Positions 8,653-16,535 of a stretch of DNA of 64,000 nt are shown piece by piece. The notes below the pieces were generated by a model. It saw only the letters and a program-made list of their open reading frames with translations. It did not search any database and was not told the DNA's origin. Position 1 is the stretch's first letter. The number at the start of each line of letters is the position of its first letter. This DNA comes from UBA1431 sp002329665 (GTDB lineage Bacteria > Bacillota > Clostridia > Christensenellales > UBA1431), in NCBI GenBank assembly GCA_040772545.1, contig JAXGXY010000006.1, positions 1 through 64,000 on the forward strand. Direction: 5' to 3'. The position numbers and the translations under genes are program-made.

Positions 8653-9141
8653 TCAGCCCTCCGGCGGGGCCGAGCGTCCGCTCCTCTCCTTGCCGCAGAT
8701 ATGCTCGGGCCGGATTTTCACGACCGCCGCCTTTGCGCCTGCTTTGGCGATATATGCCCGCCCCTTCTGTTCGTGCCCCGGCGCGTATTTGGCGATGAGC
8801 GCGGCGAGCGCTTCGTTTTTTTCTTCGTCGTTGACGAAGCTCGCCCTCCCAAATACGACGACGCTCTCGTACGCCGTGGTAAACTGGGCGGGCAGAGTTT
8901 CATATCGTCCCACCACTAAGAACGAAACCCTGTCGTCACGGAGGATGTTGTCCGTCTTCTGCCCCTCGACAGCACAGTGGAAATAGATCGAACCGCCGCG
9001 GTACACGTATTGCAGGGGCACGCCGTACGGGTATCCGTTTTCGCACACGGTCGAGAGGACCCCGTAAGCGCCTTCTTCCAGTATCCCGGCGGCACGGCCG
9101 GCATCGGTCTGCTTCTCTTTTCTCCTCAGTTCTCTGAACAT
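8653..9141 (-). CDS. Pyridoxamine 5'-phosphate oxidase family, NimA-like flavin protein
   Basis: About 162 residues with the split-barrel flavin-binding fold. Typical strands are GVLSTVCENGYPYGVP, the FHCA turn, and VSFLVVG. This pattern is that of NimA/nitroimidazole-resistance related proteins that bind FMN or a deazaflavin. The start at 9141 (MFRELRRKEK) is chosen over 9162 because GAAGGAAA precedes it and the family usually begins with this M-R/F-R motif. It is convergent with the OsmC gene. Actual substrate unknown. Confidence 0.85.
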   Translation of the reverse strand: MFRELRRKEKQTDAGRAAGILEEGAYGVLSTVCENGYPYGVPLQYVYRGGSIYFHCAVEGQKTDNILRDDRVSFLVVGRYETLPAQFTTAYESVVVFGRASFVNDEEKNEALAALIAKYAPGHEQKGRAYIAKAGAKAAVVKIRPEHICGKERSGRSAPPEG

Positions 9142-9287
9142 ATGGCGTTTCCTTCTTTCCAATGTTTCGCGTTCCCATTATATCTCATTTTTTATCGGCA
9201 ACGCTCCCGCGCGTGCGTTTCGCCTCGGTCCCGGCGTAATAACCCGGCTTTTTGGGCAAATTAAACGTGCGTGAAAGGAGGATGAAA

Positions 9288-9446
9288 ATGCCCCGTTACG
9301 ATTCACCACACAAGCGCGGGCGCGAGAAACAGGGCGCCGGGCAGGGCGTCCCCGGCGACGGCACCAACGCCCGCGAAGAACCAACCGTCTGGGACGCCAT
9401 GATACGCTGCAACCATGTCGGAGCGGCCGCGCAGAGGAAACGGTGA
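9288..9446 (+). CDS. Small basic protein of unknown function (52 aa)
   Basis: The gene is supported by a strong ribosome binding site, AAAGGAGG at 9274-9281, six bases before ATG 9288; a second in-frame ATG lies at 9282. The product is rich in R, K, G and P, begins MPRYDSPHKRGREKQ and shows no known domain to me. It lies between a flavin protein on the other strand and the hydrogenase-like gene. No homologue recognised. Confidence 0.5.
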   Translation: MPRYDSPHKRGREKQGAGQGVPGDGTNAREEPTVWDAMIRCNHVGAAAQRKR

Positions 9447-9597
9447 TGCGGGCGAAATACCGCCGAAAGCCGGCCCAAACCGCTTTTTACGCCAGGGCTG
9501 AACCGTCTTTGCCAGCGGTCCGCCGCAACATTTTTACGTAAGTGTGTGCGTGAGGCGTCAGCCTAACCGGACCGGAAACGAACGGAGAGAACCAAGC

Positions 9598-10836
9598 ATG
9601 CATCCATACCCGGCGCTCTATGAAAGCGCCGTGCACGCGGCGGTCGGCGGCACGATCGACGCCCTGTTCGGGCAGTGCGACTGCGACCCTTACCAGCTCG
9701 ACTGCCTGCTCCATCCGCGAAGGCACCCGCCCGTCGTGCGCCTCGGCCCGTGCGGATGCGACGGCGAAAACGGCGGCTGCCAGACGGCGTGCTTCTTCGG
9801 CGCCATATCGCGCGACAACGAGGGCAACGCAGTCGTATCCGGGAAGGACTGCGTCGGCTGCGGCGCATGCATCGACGCGTGCGAAGCCGAAAACCTGACG
9901 GATATCAAAGAGGTCGTCCCGATCTTTACCATGATCCAAAAAGAAGGCCTGCCGGTATACGCGCTGATCGCACCCGCCACCATCAGCCAGTTCAGCCCGG
10001 GAACGACCCCGGGCAGGCTGAGGAGCGCGTTCAAGGCGCTCGGCTTCACGGGCATGATCGAGGTGGCGCTGTTCGCGGACATCCTCACGCTGAAGGAGGC
10101 GCTGGAATTCGACGCAGCGATCATGCGCGACGACGACTTCATGCTCACTTCCTGCTGCTGCCCGCTGTGGGTCGCTTTGATCCGCAGGGATTACAGACGG
10201 CTGATCCCGCATATGCCGCCGTCCGTCTCCCCGATGGTCGCGTCCGGACGCGCGGTCAAAAAGCTGTTCCCCGGCGCGAAGACTGTGTTCATCGGCCCCT
10301 GCATCGCCAAAAAAGCGGAGGCGCGGCAGGAGGACGTCGCGGAGGCCGTGGATTACGTGCTGACGTTCGAGGAAACACAGGCCATTTTTCGCGCGGCGCA
10401 TATCGAACCCGAAACGCTAAAGGAGGACCAGCGCGACCATTCTTCGGCGGCGGGGCGAGGCTACGCGCGTACGGGCGGGGTCAGCGAGGCCGTCCGCGAA
10501 ACGCTCGGGCGCCTGCGTCCGAAAAGAAGGATCCCGCTTGGGGCCAGGCAGGCCGACGGCATGCGCGCCTGCAAAGCGATGCTTGAGGACTTGAAAAGCG
10601 GGGCGTTTGGCACGAACTTCTGGGAAGGCATGGGCTGCGAAGGCGGCTGCGTCGGAGGCCCGAAGATACTGACCGACAGAAAAACGGCAGCGAAGAACGT
10701 CGCCGATTACGCCGGCCGGGCGGCGAGCCGGGCGCCCATGGACAACGCGTACGTCCTCGAACTGCTCAGGCGGCTGGGGTTCACCACGATCGAGAGCCTC
10801 ACCAAAGGCCGCAACATGTTCACGAGGGACTTCTGA
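9598..10836 (+). CDS. [FeFe]-hydrogenase-like protein with 4Fe-4S domain (group B type)
   Basis: A 412-residue protein with an N-terminal ferredoxin-like domain (CVGCGACIDACEAEN, about residues 84-98) followed by the hydrogenase large-subunit domain. The three H-cluster motifs are present: TSCCCPLW, GPCIAKKAEA and EGMGCEGGCVGGP. The triple-cysteine first motif and the GMGC third motif fit the ancestral group B of clostridial hydrogenases rather than the well-studied group A. The start at 9598 follows GGAGAG; an upstream in-frame ATG at 9544 lacks such a site. No maturation genes (hydE, F, G) are present in the window. It may make or oxidise H2, or be a sensor; activity is inferred. Confidence 0.88.
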   Translation: MHPYPALYESAVHAAVGGTIDALFGQCDCDPYQLDCLLHPRRHPPVVRLGPCGCDGENGGCQTACFFGAISRDNEGNAVVSGKDCVGCGACIDACEAENLTDIKEVVPIFTMIQKEGLPVYALIAPATISQFSPGTTPGRLRSAFKALGFTGMIEVALFADILTLKEALEFDAAIMRDDDFMLTSCCCPLWVALIRRDYRRLIPHMPPSVSPMVASGRAVKKLFPGAKTVFIGPCIAKKAEARQEDVAEAVDYVLTFEETQAIFRAAHIEPETLKEDQRDHSSAAGRGYARTGGVSEAVRETLGRLRPKRRIPLGARQADGMRACKAMLEDLKSGAFGTNFWEGMGCEGGCVGGPKILTDRKTAAKNVADYAGRAASRAPMDNAYVLELLRRLGFTTIESLTKGRNMFTRDF

Positions 10837-11195
10837 CGCCGGTTTGCCCGGGCGGTCGCCGTCCCTGCGGCCAAAAGCCCGCGAACGGCTTGTTACCATG
10901 GTTAAATTATTGTGCTAGTACATTAATATAACCGTTTTAAGCCCCGGCAAGCGCCCTTTTTCGCGTTCGATTACGGCCGATAAGTCCATTGCCGGTCACG
11001 CCATAGCGTCGCCGGGCGGCAGCGGCGTATCATTCGTTTGTTTGGATCGGCCGTTTGTGATTTACGGGCCAAAGACGGCGCCATTCCCCCGGCGCTGCCG
11101 GCGGCACGGTCCGTTTCCCAGGCAATCACATTTCGACGGATAATATTGCACTATGCATGGCATACTAAACCTGCGCTCGCATGTGCCCAACGCGA
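10837..11195. other. Intergenic region upstream of the cold-shock gene
   Basis: About 360 bases without a supported gene. It probably contains the promoter and long 5' leader usual for cold-shock genes, but I could not assign a clear -35/-10 pair. No repeat or RNA gene was recognised. Confidence 0.5.
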
Positions 11196-11210
11196 AAGGA
11201 GGTTGGTTTC

Positions 11211-11423
11211 ATGAATTATGGCACAGTAAAATGGTTCAATGCAGACAAGGGTTTTGGATTCATTGCCGACGATGTCAGCGGCGAGGACATCTTCGTGCAT
11301 TTCTCGGCCATCGACTCACCCGGATTCAGGACTCTTTTGGAAGGGCAGAAGGTGACTTTCGACACCGAACCGGACCCGAAAGACCGTTCCAAAATAAAGG
11401 CGGTGAACGTCCGCATAGAATAG
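11211..11423 (+). CDS. csp: Cold-shock protein (CspA family)
   Basis: A 70-residue single cold-shock domain. RNP1 is KGFGFIA and RNP2 is DIFVHFSAI. These aromatic residues stack on single-stranded RNA or DNA, and the protein acts as an RNA chaperone. The ATG at 11211 is 7 bases after AAAGGAGG (11196-11203). Full length matches the family. It is monocistronic and followed by a long hairpin at 11427-11477. Confidence 0.96.
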   Translation: MNYGTVKWFNADKGFGFIADDVSGEDIFVHFSAIDSPGFRTLLEGQKVTFDTEPDPKDRSKIKAVNVRIE

Positions 11424-11426
11424 CCA

Positions 11427-11477
11427 GCGTTAAGCAAATGGCCGCCCCGTCCAGGCGGGGCGGACATTTGCTAACGC
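11427..11477 (+). terminator. Long inverted repeat after the cold-shock gene
   Basis: GCGTTAAGCAAATG-GCCGCCCC pairs with GGGGCGG-CATTTGC-TAACGC, giving a stem of about 20 base pairs starting three bases after the csp stop. No U-run follows, so it may be a weak terminator or an mRNA 3' stabiliser. Confidence 0.6.
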
Positions 11478-11683
11478 GGTCAGCCGTCAAATACTGTTGT
11501 ATCCGCGCCGCCGCCTGGCCGGCGTCCTGCCCGTAAAAAAGGCCAAGGGTCTATTCGATAACGCCGCGCCGCGCTTCGTCGGATCCCTCACAAAAAGAAT
11601 ATAAGCCGCACAATTTATTCTCTTGAACAAACATGCCGCGGGTGTTACGATATATTATCCATACAGTTTGAGGGGGATTCGTC

Positions 11684-12118
11684 ATGAATACCGCGGTAGC
11701 GTTTTTTTCGAGGACTGGCAACACGAAAAAGATCGCACAGGCCATAGCGGAAGCTGCCTGCTGCACGGCGCAGGACATAGCCGCCTTCGACGTGCAAGAC
11801 ACCGTCGACCTTCTGTTCATCGGGGGAGCCATCTACGGCGGGGCGCTGGACCCGTCGCTCGCGGAGTTCATCGCCCGGCTGAACCCTGAGAAGATAGGGC
11901 GTGCGGCGGTTTTCAGCACGTCGGCTTCGAAGACACGCTATGGAGTGGCCGTCAACCTCATCCGTAACGCCCTGAAGGACAGGGGCATACCGACGGCGGA
12001 CGACAGCTTCTGCTGCAGGGGAAAGTTCCTGTTCATGGGCAGGAAGCATCCCAACGACGCAGACCTCGGCGATGCAAAACAATTCGCCGTTTCAATGATC
12101 GGCAGATATTCTGAGTGA
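11684..12118 (+). CDS. Flavodoxin family protein
   Basis: A 144-residue flavodoxin-fold protein. The phosphate-binding loop of FMN appears at the N-terminus as FFSRTGNTKKIAQAI, and the second flavin loop region as FIGGAIYGGALD. Low-potential electron transfer is the usual role. GAGGGGGATTCGTC precedes the ATG. It stands next to a cupin gene and about 0.9 kb after the hydrogenase-like gene, but no operon links them. The redox partner is unknown. Confidence 0.88.
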   Translation: MNTAVAFFSRTGNTKKIAQAIAEAACCTAQDIAAFDVQDTVDLLFIGGAIYGGALDPSLAEFIARLNPEKIGRAAVFSTSASKTRYGVAVNLIRNALKDRGIPTADDSFCCRGKFLFMGRKHPNDADLGDAKQFAVSMIGRYSE

Positions 12119-12224
12119 CTACGGGCGTAAGCGGCGCCGGCGGAGCCGGTTTCCCCGCCAAGTAACGAAAACACAGCAAACCCCATATCATGAGTTGGAA
12201 ACCAATTGATAGGGGTGAAAAAAC

Positions 12225-12785
12225 TTGGACAATAACAGACGGCAACCGTATCCCGACCACAATAATTGGCCTTCGAACAACGCATACGGCATGTATGACA
12301 ATGATAGAGGTTATCCGTATGACAACGACAATTATTCGCGAAGAAGGGACGCGGGCGCAAGATATACCAGGCTTGAGGATTACGGGCCGGAGCCGTTTGT
12401 GGTCAATATCGAGAATGTTACCAGACGAAACGATGCATTCCGTACCGCTTTATGGACGGGAGCCCATTTGCAGCTTACCCTGATGAGCATCGATGTGGGA
12501 GAGGACATTGGTTTGGAGGTCCATCCCCACCTCGATCAGTTTATACGTATCGAAGAAGGCCAGGGCCTTGTGCAGATGGGCAAGAGCAGAGATTTCCTCG
12601 ATTACCGCAGAAGGGTACACGCCGATTACGCGTTCATTATTCCCGCCGGTATGTGGCATAATCTCACCAACACAGGCGACAGACCGATTAAGCTGTATTC
12701 GATTTATGCGCCGCCTGAGCACCCTCGGGGCACCGTGCACGAAACCAGGGCGATCGCACAAGCCTCCGAGACAAATATGTATTAG
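12225..12785 (+). CDS. Cupin-domain protein with Asn/Tyr/Arg-rich N-terminus, TTG start
   Basis: A 186-residue protein. The first 50 residues are polar and rich in N, Y, D and R (likely disordered). A single cupin domain follows, with the metal motif VHPHLDQFIRIEEG and the second motif around PAGMWHNLTNTG. The histidines and the glutamate suggest a metal-binding cupin. The start is TTG at 12225, 7 bases after AGGGGTG; no better in-frame ATG lies before residue 22. Small cupins of this kind have varied roles, so function is unassigned. It converges on the pdu operon. Confidence 0.82.
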   Translation: MDNNRRQPYPDHNNWPSNNAYGMYDNDRGYPYDNDNYSRRRDAGARYTRLEDYGPEPFVVNIENVTRRNDAFRTALWTGAHLQLTLMSIDVGEDIGLEVHPHLDQFIRIEEGQGLVQMGKSRDFLDYRRRVHADYAFIIPAGMWHNLTNTGDRPIKLYSIYAPPEHPRGTVHETRAIAQASETNMY

Positions 12786-12802
12786 CGGCGGTGAAAAGCG
12801 CA

Positions 12803-12830
12803 AGGGGGCCGAATCAGGCCCCCTGTTTGC
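12803..12830. terminator. Terminator between cupin gene and pdu operon
   Basis: AGGGGGCC-GAATCA-GGCCCCCT forms an 8-bp stem followed by GTTT on the plus strand. It lies between convergent genes and could act for both. Confidence 0.7.
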
Positions 12831-12884
12831 CGACCGGGCGTATGGCATACCGCTTTATATGTCACATAGGTTCGCACAGGGCCG

Positions 12885-13199
12885 TCAGCCGTTCCCTGTT
12901 CCTTTTTCCCACGCTTCAACAGCCTTCAACGCCTCCGAAACCGAAGAAGTGTCGCCGAAAACACCGACCATGGTGATGTGCTGGGGACAATTGCCCACGA
13001 TCTCCGCGATTTCGACATCCGACGTCTTTTCCGCTATGTCTCCGGCCGCGAGCACCGTGGCAATCGGCCCCTGAATGAATCCGATGGCCGTTATCAACCC
13101 GTTATTCAGCTTCTCTTTCACCGCGTCGTCGAAAATCCTTCTTAAAAGGATTCGCACCGTGCCTTTCGTGGGAGTGTTGATAAAACTGACCGTCAACAT
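12885..13199 (-). CDS. Microcompartment shell protein, circularly permuted BMC, GrpU-like
   Basis: A 104-residue BMC-domain protein. The order of secondary structure (VSFINTPTKGTV first, then ITAIGFIQG, then the ADIAEKTSDVEI helix) is that of the permuted PduU/EutS class. It carries GNCPQ in the pore region (about residues 68-72), the motif reported to bind an Fe-S cluster in GrpU of glycyl-radical propanediol microcompartments. It is the last gene of the pdu operon, 25 bases downstream of pduT. Its presence in a B12-dependent locus is unusual to my knowledge. The assignment rests on motif and fold order only. Confidence 0.8.
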   Translation of the reverse strand: MLTVSFINTPTKGTVRILLRRIFDDAVKEKLNNGLITAIGFIQGPIATVLAAGDIAEKTSDVEIAEIVGNCPQHITMVGVFGDTSSVSEALKAVEAWEKGTGNG

Positions 13200-13223
13200 G
13201 ATTCCACCTCTTCATTCCGGGGC

Positions 13224-13772
13224 TTATTGAAGCTCGCACAGTATCGCCTTGGACGGAGACGCTATGACGGACGTGGCGATGATCGTGCCTTCCTCTCTCA
13301 TCCTCTCCTCGCAGGCCCGGACCGCCGTCTTCACGGACGATACCTCTCCCGTGAGCAGCACGTAGCCCTTGCCTCCCAGGCCCCGTGCTATTCGGATATC
13401 GATAAGCGTTACATTGGATGCCTTCACCGCAGTATCCCCCACGATGACGGACGAAACAGCGGTCAGTGTTTCAATGATGCCCAGGGAAGCATAATTCTCG
13501 ACGCGGGTCGTCCCGCTCAGCGCCGGGAACACCGCTTCGCTCACGTTTGAAATCACATGTCCCTCGAGGGCAAAATCGCAGGCGGCCTGCTTTCCGGTCT
13601 CGACGGCTATCTTCACTGGCCCCACCTCGCCCCCTATTATGGTTATATATTTCCCGGGGCAAAGGGGAGACGATAGGATAAGCCGCACATCCGCCGCTTT
13701 GAGCATGAGGTCCGTCGCCTCGATTCCCTTGGCAATGCTCTTGAATTCCAGTATCCCGATGGACTTTTTCAA
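13224..13772 (-). CDS. pduT: PduT, tandem-BMC shell protein with Fe-S pore motif
   Basis: A 182-residue trimer-forming shell protein with two BMC domains (about 1-85 and 95-180). The first domain begins SIGILEFKSIAKGIEATD, very like PduT. The cysteine in LCPGKY (Cys38) matches the pore ligand that holds a [4Fe-4S] cluster in PduT, which is thought to move electrons across the shell, possibly with PduS. It lies 13 bases after pduS. Length and order fit the family. Confidence 0.94.
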   Translation of the reverse strand: MKKSIGILEFKSIAKGIEATDLMLKAADVRLILSSPLCPGKYITIIGGEVGPVKIAVETGKQAACDFALEGHVISNVSEAVFPALSGTTRVENYASLGIIETLTAVSSVIVGDTAVKASNVTLIDIRIARGLGGKGYVLLTGEVSSVKTAVRACEERMREEGTIIATSVIASPSKAILCELQ

Positions 13773-13785
13773 CGCTGTCCCTCCC

Positions 13786-15111
13786 TTAAGACCTCGCGAT
13801 CTCTATCGTGTCGTGATCGATGCCCGTAACCTTTCCGCCTATGCCGGAATGCACTTTTGCGCCCAGTTTCCCTTCCGGGATATCGCCTATCAACTGGTTT
13901 TTTTCGATCCTGTCCCCCACCGACACCACCGGCCAGGCGGCAACGCCGACGTGCTGCTTCAGCGCGATGCGCAGTCGTGTGAAGCGTTCTGTCCCAGAAA
14001 GTTTCAACGGCGCGGGGACGTCGTACTTTGAGAGCCCCAGTTGGTTCACGAGGCGCTTTACGGGGAACTTTTTATACTCGCGGAACTCCGAAACCTTCTC
14101 AGGCGCGCGGTTGTCCGTCCTGCGTATGCCTGCCGCGCCCAGTTTCCCCTTGAGGTAGTTGTTCAGCTTCCACGGCTGAAGCCCCATGACGCACGCCTGT
14201 TCGCAAAGCCCGCATTCGGAACATATCAGGGCTTCGTCCATACAAGGATCCGTCTCGAAACCGGGGGTGTAGCTGGCCATCCGCATCAGCCTGTCGGGCC
14301 TCAGCCTGTGTCCCAACAGGTTGCGCGGGCATACTTCCGTGCACAGCGAACAATGGCAACAGGCGATCCGCGCCTCTAGGAGCATCCTTTCCATGCTTTT
14401 GCCCCTGGACGCAATCAGGCGGTGTTCTTCGGGGAGCACGATATAGGCCTTCGTGGTTTTGGTGACCACCGCGCGCTCATGGTCGATGAGCTTCCCCATC
14501 ATCGGCCCGCCTTCGATCACCGCAAACGCATCCACAGCCGGTCCGCCGGCCAGGCCTATGGCCTCCGTCGCGCCGATGCCTACCGGCACTTTCACCGTAA
14601 CGGGATTTTTGACCGCGCCGGTCACGGTGAGATACTTCTCGGTAACCGGGATATCCTTCATCGCGTTGCCGATGTTGAGCATGGTCTCGACGTTGACGAC
14701 CACCGTTTGCACATGGATGGGGAGCCCGCCCTCCGGCACGATCTTTTTGAGCGCTTCGTACACGGTAACTTGCTCGTCCCCCGCCGGATAGAAGTCCTCG
14801 AGCAGGAAGACCTCCACTCCGTCAACCCGCGAGACCGCTGATTCCAGGCACGCGACGGCTTCCCTGTGTTTTCCCTTAATCGCAATGATCACTTTTTTTG
14901 CCCCGAGCGCTTCCCTGGACGCCTGCAGCGCCGTCAGTATCTCGTTTTTGTATGCGATAAGGAGCTGCTGGTCCACACGCAGCAGCGGTTCGCATTCCGC
15001 GGCGTTGACGATGATGTATTTAGCGTCCCCCGCAAACTTGACGTGCGTCGGGAATCCGGCTCCCCCGGCGCCCACGATACCGGCCTTCTCGATGAGACTG
15101 ACCAGATTCAT
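13786..15111 (-). CDS. pduS: PduS, cobalamin reductase (RnfC-like Fe-S flavoprotein)
   Basis: About 441 residues. The N-terminal glycine-rich loop VGAGGAGFPTHVKF is the NADH/FMN-binding signature shared with RnfC and NuoF. Two cysteine clusters follow: CCHCSLCTEVCP and CSECGLCEQACV, consistent with two [4Fe-4S] clusters. PduS reduces cob(II)alamin so that PduO can rebuild adenosylcobalamin inside the microcompartment. The start at 15111 has AAGGTGA five bases upstream; the open frame extends to 15156 without such support. It lies 11 bases after pduP. Confidence 0.94.
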   Translation of the reverse strand: MNLVSLIEKAGIVGAGGAGFPTHVKFAGDAKYIIVNAAECEPLLRVDQQLLIAYKNEILTALQASREALGAKKVIIAIKGKHREAVACLESAVSRVDGVEVFLLEDFYPAGDEQVTVYEALKKIVPEGGLPIHVQTVVVNVETMLNIGNAMKDIPVTEKYLTVTGAVKNPVTVKVPVGIGATEAIGLAGGPAVDAFAVIEGGPMMGKLIDHERAVVTKTTKAYIVLPEEHRLIASRGKSMERMLLEARIACCHCSLCTEVCPRNLLGHRLRPDRLMRMASYTPGFETDPCMDEALICSECGLCEQACVMGLQPWKLNNYLKGKLGAAGIRRTDNRAPEKVSEFREYKKFPVKRLVNQLGLSKYDVPAPLKLSGTERFTRLRIALKQHVGVAAWPVVSVGDRIEKNQLIGDIPEGKLGAKVHSGIGGKVTGIDHDTIEIARS

Positions 15112-15122
15112 TCGATCACCTT

Positions 15123-16535
15123 CTATTTGATTTCGAATCCGCCTACGAGAACGCATCTTCTCCTGCGGCAGAAAGTTTTGGCAGACGTGAGCCCCTCCCC
15201 GGTGGGCCCCGCTATCGTGAACGTGGCATAACCTTCGCCGCCGACGCCGATTCCCGCGTAGGAAGGACCGTTCTTTACAAATATGGTGGTCTGTATGAGC
15301 TTGGCCATCTTCGTGAGCTTATCCACGTTCTTTGAGTGCATGATAGCGGTATGGCGGCAGCCGTTTTCAAGCCTGATGCACAGTTCTATCCCCGCATCCG
15401 CGTCCGGCACCCGCACGATGGGAAGTATGGGCATCATCATCTCCTCGGTGACGAAGGGATGGTTGCTTTTTGCCTCGAATATGATGACGCGCGTGCCGGG
15501 CTCGGCCGTAACCCCGACTTTCTGGAGCAAATATTTTGCGCTCTTTCCGATGTATTCCGGATTCGGCCTGCCTTTGTCCGTAAACACCAGCGCCTGCAGC
15601 GCGTCAACGGTCGCTTGGTCGACCTCCATGCCGCCGCTTTTCTTCATGTTGAAAACCAGATAGTCGGCGATGGAATCTACGGCCACCACTTCTTTTTCGC
15701 AGGTGCACGGGAGGTTGTTGTCCAGCGAACAGCCGTCGATGATGTCCTTGGCCGCCTTCTCGATGTCGGCCGTTTCGTCCACCAGCACGGGAGGGTTCCC
15801 GGCGCCCGCGCCGATCGCCTTTTTGCCCGAGGTCAGCACCGCGCGCACCACGCCCGGCCCGCCCGTGGCGACCAGCATTTGCACATCGGGATGCTTTATC
15901 AGGACCCCCGCCTCTTCCATCGTCGGTTTGGCTATCGTCGTGATGAGGTTGGGCGGCGCGTCCGCTTCCCGCAAAGCCTCGTTGATCAGCCCTACGGTGA
16001 ACTGCGAAGTGTGATTCGCGCGGGGATGCGTGGAGAAAACCACGGAGTTGCCTCCCGCCAGCATGCCGATCGCGTTGCAGATGATCGTCTCGCTGGGGTT
16101 GGTGGTGGGCGTAATGGCGCCGATCACCCCGAAGGGCGAATACTCGAGCAGCGTCAGTCCGTCGTCCCCCGTATATGCCTCGGTAAGCAGATCCTCCAGC
16201 CCCGGGGTCTTGTTGGCGGCCAGCCGGTTCTTGATGCATTTATGTTCAAAATTGCCCATGCCGGTTTCCTCAACCGCCATTTCGGACATCTTCCCGATAT
16301 TCGCTTCGATCTGGACCTTTTTGCGTATGGCGTCGATGAAGCGTTTCCGGTCGCTGAGCGAGCACTTCATGTACTCCCTCTGCGCAACGGCGGAAGCCGC
16401 TATCGCCTTTTCCATGTTGCTGAACACGCCCTCCGGCAGCGCGCTCCCGTCGCCCGCCGTACAGTTCCGGTGCGCGTCTACCGCATGAAGCACTTTCTGC
16501 ACGATATCAGCAAGAACCTTCTCATTCGCAACCAT
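15123..16535 (-). CDS. pduP: PduP, CoA-acylating propionaldehyde dehydrogenase
   Basis: A 470-residue aldehyde dehydrogenase of the EutE/PduP group that turns propionaldehyde, NAD and CoA into propionyl-CoA. The nucleotide region holds ATGGPGVV, and the catalytic cysteine is in NNLPCTCEKE. The first 20 residues (MVANEKVLADIVQKVLHAVD) form an amphipathic helix of the type that targets PduP into the shell. The start at 16535 is preceded by AAGGAGGGG; it overlaps the end of pduO by 14 bases, so translation is likely coupled. Confidence 0.95.
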   Translation of the reverse strand: MVANEKVLADIVQKVLHAVDAHRNCTAGDGSALPEGVFSNMEKAIAASAVAQREYMKCSLSDRKRFIDAIRKKVQIEANIGKMSEMAVEETGMGNFEHKCIKNRLAANKTPGLEDLLTEAYTGDDGLTLLEYSPFGVIGAITPTTNPSETIICNAIGMLAGGNSVVFSTHPRANHTSQFTVGLINEALREADAPPNLITTIAKPTMEEAGVLIKHPDVQMLVATGGPGVVRAVLTSGKKAIGAGAGNPPVLVDETADIEKAAKDIIDGCSLDNNLPCTCEKEVVAVDSIADYLVFNMKKSGGMEVDQATVDALQALVFTDKGRPNPEYIGKSAKYLLQKVGVTAEPGTRVIIFEAKSNHPFVTEEMMMPILPIVRVPDADAGIELCIRLENGCRHTAIMHSKNVDKLTKMAKLIQTTIFVKNGPSYAGIGVGGEGYATFTIAGPTGEGLTSAKTFCRRRRCVLVGGFEIK

